Positions 58,001 through 64,000 of a stretch of 64,000 nucleotides of DNA are shown here, in pieces. The first letter of the stretch is position 1; every line of letters starts with the position of its first letter. The position numbers were made by a program, and so were the translations under genes. The stretch comes from Streblospio benedicti (Eukaryota; Annelida; Polychaeta; Spionida; Spionidae). The notes beneath the pieces were generated by a model. It was not told where the DNA came from and searched no databases. It saw only the letters and a list, made by a program, of their open reading frames with translations. The stretch lies in NCBI GenBank assembly GCA_019095985.1, contig CM032662.1, positions 35,115,247-35,179,246 on the forward strand. The letters run 5' to 3'.

Positions 58001-61000
58001 AGATTTATGAAAAATGAAAAATCATTACCAATACAAATGAAAACAATGGACAAATGATGAACAAGAAGATTGTGTAGAAATAAGCACATTGCAGAAATAA
58101 TAAGAAATTCAGCCGCAACCTTTAAGGGATGTTTCATTTAGAGGGCGGCATGTGATTAACAGCATCTGTCAGACGACTTTTAACTTGCGCTTTATAAGTA
58201 GCTTCATCACAATAACGCATGTTTTTAGTGGACATCATAATTGGCCTGTGGGAGCCCAGTTAGCATTTGTCTCCTCAAACATTTACGAAGTATGCGTTTC
58301 AGTGAAACATACCAGTGCATACTTGAAACAACACGGGTTGGATGAGCTGGTTTGTGGGAAGAGGGAGTTCGCTGGGGGTGGCGGGTTCACTCAAGTAGGG
58401 GTGAGGTTGCGTTTTATTATAAAACTTACAGATTCACAGAATGATCTTAATTTACGATGATATGTGAGGACTGGATCTCCAAGACTGTAGAACTATATTT
58501 CACAATCTATGCAGGGATTCGAACTCACTACGCTTTTTTGGTGTATGTTAACAAGATAAGATCAACAAATTGTTTTGTAAGAAATTCAAATGATGATTTA
58601 GAAGCATACAAAGTATTAAGCATTGTTCATCAATAGGTGTGTGTACCTTAGAACTTAAGAAATAAATTTCTTTTGTTTGAAGGTCAATTATGAGGTTTAA
58701 ATATCATACAGACGCAAAGGAATTGGCGCATTATATGTTCTGAAGCAAATGTAGGTTTGCATTAGCCTTCTGTGAAATTATATAGTTCATTCTATCCATG
58801 TGTTTAGATGCATAGATAATTCTTATATAAGATCTTATCTTAGTATTACTTTGACATCATTTTATCTGATTATTTAACTGATTCATTGTGTTTACAAAAG
58901 ATTCCTGAGTCGTAGTTAGAAATTAAAACTAACTGTTTAATATTCAATTTAAATTTGTCTCTGAAGAAATAGTTTGTAATTTGATGATTATAAGCAAAAT
59001 TGGGTAAAAGAAATTAGTCAAATCTGAAAGAAGAGATTATTTTTAGACTTAGGTATATATTATTAGATGTAATTGTTTCATGGCCTTACAATTCCATCAG
59101 ACTCCAACCCATGAAAATGCGGCACCAAATCAATAGTTTTCATCCTTTTGCTGCTTACAGGCAAAAAAAACCCCAGAAGCACACCTAAATGCTAATGAAT
59201 AATTAGATTGAAACACATAAAAAAGAATGGTAAACAGGACAATATCCTCACATGCTGCTTTGGCTCAACACGACAATTTGTTTGTTCATTCATTATGCAA
59301 ACGTCTGCAAAGAACAAAATCTTCCCCAACGGCAGACGCAAACGTGCTCATTTGATAGCAGGTGCATTATGGGTAGCACAAGCAGATAGGGAATGAGGTA
59401 ATAACCAAGTGAACTTTAAAATGCAAGATAAGTTTTCTTTTCTAAATGCCACCCTTAAAAGGTAGGATTAACACTAGAATTTCATCAAATTCATACTCCT
59501 ATTGATACAGCATAAATTTAGATTTTTCAATACATTATTTGGTGTCCAATTTGCTATTCTTTTCAAAGTGAATATTTCCTTTTGTGCAGAGTGTTAAATG
59601 TCAAACTTTTAAAAAGCAATGTTAACAAACACACAAACAAATAAACAAATTTATGACATATTGTCATCAGATTTACGTCAAAATGGTCATATATATATGT
59701 GTGAGTTTTTCAGCATGTACCTTAGTTTATAAAGATACATTTTTCATGGTGTGTACTTTGAATACATGTGCTTCTTCCAGTGTACCTTCATAATAATTAC
59801 AAGTGACTTTTCTTGGTATACCCTCATTTTCACACACGAGACGAAGTTTGGCTTGCCAAACTTCTGGGCCAATGTCAGCAGTGCTCTGACCGTAAGGCGC
59901 AGTGCGGTGACCTTACTCTAATTGTCGTATAATCACCAGGATTTACCAGCAAGTTACTGGCATAGATACTGTACTGGCGCAGTGTGTACCATGTACCGTG
60001 AACTTACGAGTGCCGTGCATTAGTAATCACACGGTGCGTAGAGCGTAAGTTGTAGGTGAGTAAAACGCACTTTCGATGCATGATGATCTCACGGCCATCT
60101 CAATAAAACCATTCCCATTGCCGAACCTGTGCTGATGTACCCACAACTGTACATTTGTCACTACATGCGGAAAACATTGTAGACACTGCAGACCTCAAAA
60201 CGCCTTGCGGCCAACACACTCGCAAGGTCAAATGTGCCCCTCGCTTTAATGACGTAAAATTATGTCCGTGCTGACATTTTCATCGTAGTATTTAACAAAA
60301 ATAACAAGGTCAATTTCCATGAAGCAGCTACACTTCAGAAGATATTCTACATAGAGATGCCTTTGAACAAAAATAAAAGGCAAGGTCAGTTTCCATGAAT
60401 CGGCAAATCAACAATAGTTTTTGTTATATCATCTAGTAGAGATTTTTTAGCATCTGGATTCATCATAGTCATATTTGAATTGGACGAGTAACCACCACCT
60501 TGAACACAAGAAATCCGTAGTCCATACTCTCCTTCGCAGAGCGGAACATCTCGTTACAGACGAAGCAGATCGCCAGAAGGAAGAGAAGTATGTGAAAGAA
60601 GTGTTACTCACGAATGGCTACAAACCCTGGTCATTTAAGATCCCTAAGAAGCGCCCACTGAAAGACAACCCAGAAGCCAATGAAGGTGCAAACCCCAAGT
60701 TCCCAATACAGATCCCATATATGCGAGGAACGTCTGAAGTGTTACAGAGAGTCTTTTGGAATCATGGAGTACCCGGCTACCACAAACCCTTCAAGATCTT
60801 GAGGTCCAATCTTGTCAGACCCAAATATAAGCCTGGCCCTCTGAAGAAATGTGGTGTGGTTTATTGTATGACTTGTCCTCAGTGCATTTGAGAGTACGTT
60901 GGTTAGACTGGTGGCAACCTTGGTACAAGATTACCAGAACATTTCGATAAGACCAACCCTGAGTCAGCTGTGCAAATACACACCAGCCAGTCTTGACATG

Positions 61001-63448
61001 TGATTCCCAAGAAGAGCTGCAAGATCATTGGCCAAGAGGAAAGTTGGAGCCGGAGAGATGAAAGCTGGAGCCGGAGGAAGACCCTAGAGGCCCTCAAGAT
61101 CACCACCCGCACACCCAGCCCCAACTTCAACCAAGGCAAGGTTGTCCCCCCCCCCCCCATCCCCCCCCTCCCCCCCCTTGTTAACGAAACAACAACAGTC
61201 GCATTTTGCCACCAGAAACTGATGAAGGAGGAATATCCTCCAAACGTCTTCGTTCAAAAGAAGCATCTGAGTAAGGATTTCATCCTTTCTTGACTAAGGT
61301 TTTGTTATACCTGTAGGTGACCATGACATATCAATTCCCAACCTCTGATTTGATTTCCATATGAATGAAAATGATGGAATATTTACTGGTTGGTTTAAAA
61401 ATGATAATAGATACATTGAATGCATTGTTATGTATATGATATGTATATTTATAGTGATATGAAATAGTTGATGAAAAAAAAAGAAATGTGTTATTTCATT
61501 ACGTAAATCCTTCATTTTGAAAATTTGATTTAGTTTAATCAAGTGGTCATTTAGTTTAGTCTAATTTATTCATAACATCTGCCCGAGTCAATTTAGTTTG
61601 GTTTAGTTTAGTTTAATCAAGAAAAATTATCATTTAGTTTAGCTTACAGTAATTTTTATCCCAAAATATTTAGTCACGCCAACTCCCATGTACCCTAATT
61701 TTCATGCATGAGGTTTTCTGGTGTACCCTCATTTCCGCAGGTGGGTTTTTGATTTGATTTGATTTATTTCGTTTATCACAGGCATGTTAATTCAAAAATA
61801 AATAAAAGATTACAAATGAGTAAAAATATATAAATAGAAGTAAAATTGAATAGAGATATACAAATATAATAAAAAAAGAACCATGTGACAAACAAGGAGC
61901 ACTAAAAAGATATCCATTTAAAATGGAGAGTCTTATTTCCATAGTGGACCTCGGTGAAAAACATGGAAAAACAACTGACTAGAACATAATAATTACATTA
62001 CTAATGATTAACCTTTTAACAAATATATTCTTATTACTCTTTTATAAAATGGTCCATATAATATTTCTTACATTTTGATTTAAAAGACACCAAACAGTTT
62101 GACTTTCGTATTGGTAGAGGCAGACTATTCCAATATTTAATGCTACAATATTTAAATGTTTTCTGTCCATGGGACTTAACTTTTGGTACAATGTACGACA
62201 ACTCTTTCTTCCTAGTATTGTATGAATGACTCACAAGTTTAACATCACATAAATATGCAGGAGCCTTTTTGATATGTATTTTATACATTAAACATAAAGA
62301 CAAGTATTCAATTCGATCATTTACATTTAACCATCCAACTAATTTAAAATCCTCAGAACAAAGGTGGTGCCTTCCATCATAGTTTAAAATGTATCTAATT
62401 AGCCTATTTTGTGTTGTTTGAAATCTTGTTTTCACTTTTGGGGCAACCCTCTAAACCAGCTGTTGACGCCATAATCAAAATTAGATTGTACTAAAGTAGA
62501 AACTAATAGTTTTCTCTCTTTAAACCCAAAATACATATTATTTCTATACAAAAATTTCAATTTAGCATTGATTTTTTTCAACATTAAGCTAGCCATAGAC
62601 AACCCACTAAAATCCTGATCAAAAGTAACACCTAAATATTTTATACTGCTTTTTGACTCAATTTCTTTGTCGTTGCACATTATATTCAATCTATTGCATT
62701 TACTCAATTTCTTTTTAGTAGCAAACAAAATACTTTCCGTTTTCCCCAAATGTAAAGATAGTTTATTTTCTTCCAACCAATAGCTAAGTGATTTTAAATT
62801 TTCTGCCAATGTTATTTCAATCTGCCTTGGGTCAGTGCCACTGACAACTAAAAAAAGCAGAGTCATCAGCATACAGAAAAAGATCACATGTGACTGCCTG
62901 AATCATATCATTTACATACAGTGTAAACAAAAGTGGACCCAATATTGATGACCCTCCCATATGCCGAGACCCTGCCATTGACACTAACAAATTGCTGCCT
63001 GTCTGACAAGTAAGACTGAAACCATGAAACTACTGTGTTATCCATACCAATGGATTTTAATTTAGTGGTCAAAATTTGATGGTTTACTGTATCAAATGCC
63101 TTTTGAAGATCAATGAGAACTACCCCAGTATAGAGGCCATCATCCATATTCAGTCTCACCCTGTCAGAGAGACTAGTCAATGCAGTGTCAGTAGAAAAAG
63201 CTTTTCATCGTGTATCCTCATTTTCACAGGTGCATTTTTCACGGTGTACCATCATTTTCACAGGTGCGTTTTTACGGTGTAACCCGCGCCATGACCGTCT
63301 GATCAGCATTAACAAGCGCAACACGGGGCAGATCAACAAGGAGTTCAACCTGCGCCACGATTGGAACTCGCTGATCAGCGATGACCCGTCTCTCAAGATG
63401 GGCGAATACTCCAAGATCATGTTCCCTGACCGCAAGGACCTAGTACAG
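54907..63448 (+). CDS. FOXRED2: FOXRED2/ERFAD-like ER flavoprotein, first two coding exons
   Basis: Two exons (54907-55090 and 63264-63448) encode the first 123 residues of a FAD-dependent oxidoreductase like vertebrate FOXRED2 (ERFAD). That protein works in the ER lumen, where it binds the degradation factors SEL1L, OS-9 and ERdj5. Residues 1-22 form a signal peptide with a long leucine run. Residues 33-38 are the GAGPGG nucleotide-binding turn, followed by GRDYLILERA. Exon 2 gives PRHDRLISINKRNTG and then EFNLRHDWNSL, almost identical to human FOXRED2. The phase 1 junction rebuilds a glycine. The start codon is chosen because the signal peptide begins there; the frame is open further up through a MITE, but an acceptor at 54892-54893 separates it. 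The other exons lie beyond the window. The intron is 8.2 kb and full of mobile-element remains. Confidence 0.88.
55091..59836. other. FOXRED2 intron 1, left half
   Basis: AT-rich intron with no exon signal. A degraded MITE-like end (CAGTAGAAACTTGTTGTC) lies at 55138. G-rich tracts able to form quadruplexes lie at 57470-57490 and 57593-57609. A B-box-like GTTCGAATCC lies on the minus strand at about 58515-58524. Confidence 0.5.
57470..57609 (+). other. Two G-quadruplex-prone tracts
   Basis: GGGTTGGGGGTGGGGGAGGG at 57470-57489 and GGGGGTGGGTGGGTGGG at 57593-57609 each give four G runs with loops of one or two bases. They lie on the sense strand of the FOXRED2 intron, so they could form in the transcript. 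Confidence 0.6.
59837..60248. repeat. Dispersed repeat family A, copy 3
   Basis: About 410 bases collinear with the 3' four-fifths of copy 2, starting at the GAAGTTTGGC-TT-GCCAAACTTC hairpin and ending TGTGCCCCTCGCTTTAA. The first 100 bases of the family are missing. Confidence 0.8.
60475..61293 (+). mobile_element. Penelope-like element, 3' fragment
   Basis: The frame opens NWTSNHHLEHKKSVVHTLLR, then VLLTNGYKPWSF and CGVVYCMTCPQC. This is the end of a Penelope-like reverse transcriptase and the cysteine-rich linker. It is followed by a GIY-YIG endonuclease remnant (EYVG, TGGNLGTRLPEH, KSCKIIGQEE, LEALKITTRTP). Stop codons interrupt the endonuclease, and a poly-C tract at 61147-61180 lies after it. 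The element is truncated on the left, directly after featureless sequence at about 60470. Confidence 0.75.
61294..61747. other. Spacer with TTTAGTTTA repeats and minisatellite units
   Basis: TTTAGTTTAGT-type repeats occupy about 61530-61650. From 61690 to 61747 there are units like GGTGTACCCTCATTTCCGCAG then GTGGGTTTTT, the same minisatellite that surrounds FOXRED2 exon 2 on the far side of the LINE. Confidence 0.55.
61748..63198 (-). mobile_element. 5'-truncated CR1/L2-group LINE
   Basis: Minus-strand reverse transcriptase remains: VLIDLQKAFDTVNHQILTTK and WFQSYLSDRQQFVSVNGRVS (63180-62908), the YADD catalytic motif (62873-62862), WLEENKLSLHLGKTESILFA and IKYLGVTFD (62800-62620), and a C-terminal segment to 62034. 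The 3' end at 61748 is a short (AAATC)n tail. The frame is broken in several places. The domain order fits the CR1/L2 branch of the Jockey superfamily. It inserted into a minisatellite within FOXRED2 intron 1. Confidence 0.8.
63200..63284 (+). repeat. Acceptor-bearing minisatellite at FOXRED2 exon 2
   Basis: A 34-base unit containing GTGTACC-TCATTTTCACAG then GTGC-TTTTT is repeated at least twice here. The last unit supplies the true exon 2 acceptor and its first codons. Related units lie at 61690-61747, separated by the LINE. Confidence 0.75.
63264..63448 (+). CDS. FOXRED2: FOXRED2 coding exon 2
   Basis: Residues 62-123: AFLRCNPRHDRLISINKRNT, GQINKEFNLRHDWNSLISDD and MFPDRKDLVQ. The acceptor TTTTCACAG ends at 63263 and the donor is GTGAGA. 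A twin acceptor 34 bases upstream (ending 63229) belongs to a minisatellite unit; its use would break the frame and reach a stop within 18 codons. Confidence 0.92.
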
Positions 63449-63617
63449 GTGAGAATTCATAGTATAACCCTATTATAAATGAATATCTGACTGACCCAAA
63501 CGCAGTGAGTTTTATGTAGATTTCTGATGACAGACGTCACGTTTAACATGGGAGAGATAGGCGGCTTCTTATGTACACTTCTACACAAGCATATTTGTTC
63601 GGCCACTGAGCATAACC

Positions 63618-63991
63618 TTTGAGATGCCCATTGGAACCATTTTTTATTGCTCTATGGCTAGGCTTTCGCTGTTTTCCTAACAGCTTTATCGGGCTGAAAC
63701 TCCTCAGTTGGTCACATGACCACCATGGTGACAGCAGTCATGTGACACCAGGGACGAATAGACAGGGGGGGGGGGCGGCAGGTCATCGCTGGTGTCCAGA
63801 AATGAACCGCGACACTGACTATGATCTGCCCCCTGTCTACTCTTCCCCTCTGTCACATGACTGCCATCACCATGGTGGTCATGTGACCAACGGAGTCAGA
63901 GGCATTTTACTCTGCCCGATGAAGCTGTAGCAAAAACAGCAAACGCCTCGCCATAGAGGAATAATAAATAGTTCCAATAGGTATCTTAAAT
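63618..63991. mobile_element. Foldback element with arms of about 140 bases
   Basis: The left arm, about 63618-63765, and the right arm, about 63830-63991, are inverted copies. Matching blocks include TTGGTCACATGACCACCATG, GCAGTCATGTGACA, TAGACAGGGGG, CATTGGAAC and TATGGC-AGGC. The loop is a G-rich 65-base spacer. No coding capacity. It lies in FOXRED2 intron 2 and nearly touches the window edge. Confidence 0.8.
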
Positions 63992-64000
63992 CTTGTTTTT

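Noticed and set aside
58508-58560. Minus-strand tRNA or SINE from a GTTCGAATCC box
   Set aside because: The B box is good, but no A box or tRNA-like fold is seen at the right distance.
1-64000. CRISPR arrays, operons, rRNA genes, phage or bacterial islands
   Set aside because: No spacer-repeat arrays, ribosomal sequences or bacterial gene organisation were seen; the introns and repeats are those of an animal genome.

Overview
The window looks like animal genomic DNA, most likely from an amphioxus (Branchiostoma) or a close invertebrate deuterostome. The grounds are small exons with perfect GT-AG borders, long AT-rich introns, a chordate-type LRP1 gene, and LINE, SINE, Penelope and MITE remnants of types I associate with lancelet genomes. 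The species is inference. Two runs of about 100 N (2371-2470 and 28212-28311) are assembly gaps, and both are flanked by noisy duplicated sequence.

Region 1 (174-20465, minus strand): 28 consecutive exons of an LRP1-like endocytic receptor, about 1,312 codons, lacking both ends of the gene. In protein order they encode three LDL-receptor class A (LDLa) repeats, two EGF modules, a YWTD beta-propeller, an EGF, a second propeller, an EGF, eight LDLa repeats and two EGF modules. All 27 junctions keep frame. The signal-peptide exon upstream and the rest of the receptor downstream were not found. One LDLa exon appears twice because a stretch of about 1.1-1.4 kb is present in two versions on either side of the first gap.

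Region 2 (20.5-40.4 kb): AT-rich and almost gene-free. It holds one copy of a three-copy dispersed repeat, a short GC-rich segment able to form a three-way-junction fold, a noisy block around the second gap that repeats sequence at 35.2-35.9 kb, and a Ty3/gypsy-type LTR retrotransposon fossil with a long open gag-pol frame (30934-34788).

Region 3 (40.4-54 kb): one isolated minus-strand exon encoding the start of a CARD domain, two LINE fragments, a tRNA-derived SINE, a second copy of the dispersed repeat, and several hairpin-forming inverted repeats (41953-42109, 50369-50450, 51746-51859).

Region 4 (54.2-64 kb, plus strand): the first two coding exons of a FOXRED2/ERFAD-like ER flavoprotein. 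A TA-flanked MITE lies immediately upstream of the first. The 8.2 kb intron between them carries a third copy of the dispersed repeat, a Penelope-like fragment with a GIY-YIG endonuclease tail and a 5'-truncated LINE. That LINE splits a minisatellite whose unit contains the exon 2 splice acceptor. A foldback element with arms of about 140 bases lies in the next intron at the window edge.

I did not find a new multi-gene system. The signals most worth checking are the orphan CARD exon, the acceptor-bearing minisatellite at FOXRED2 exon 2, the three-copy repeat family and the long foldbacks.
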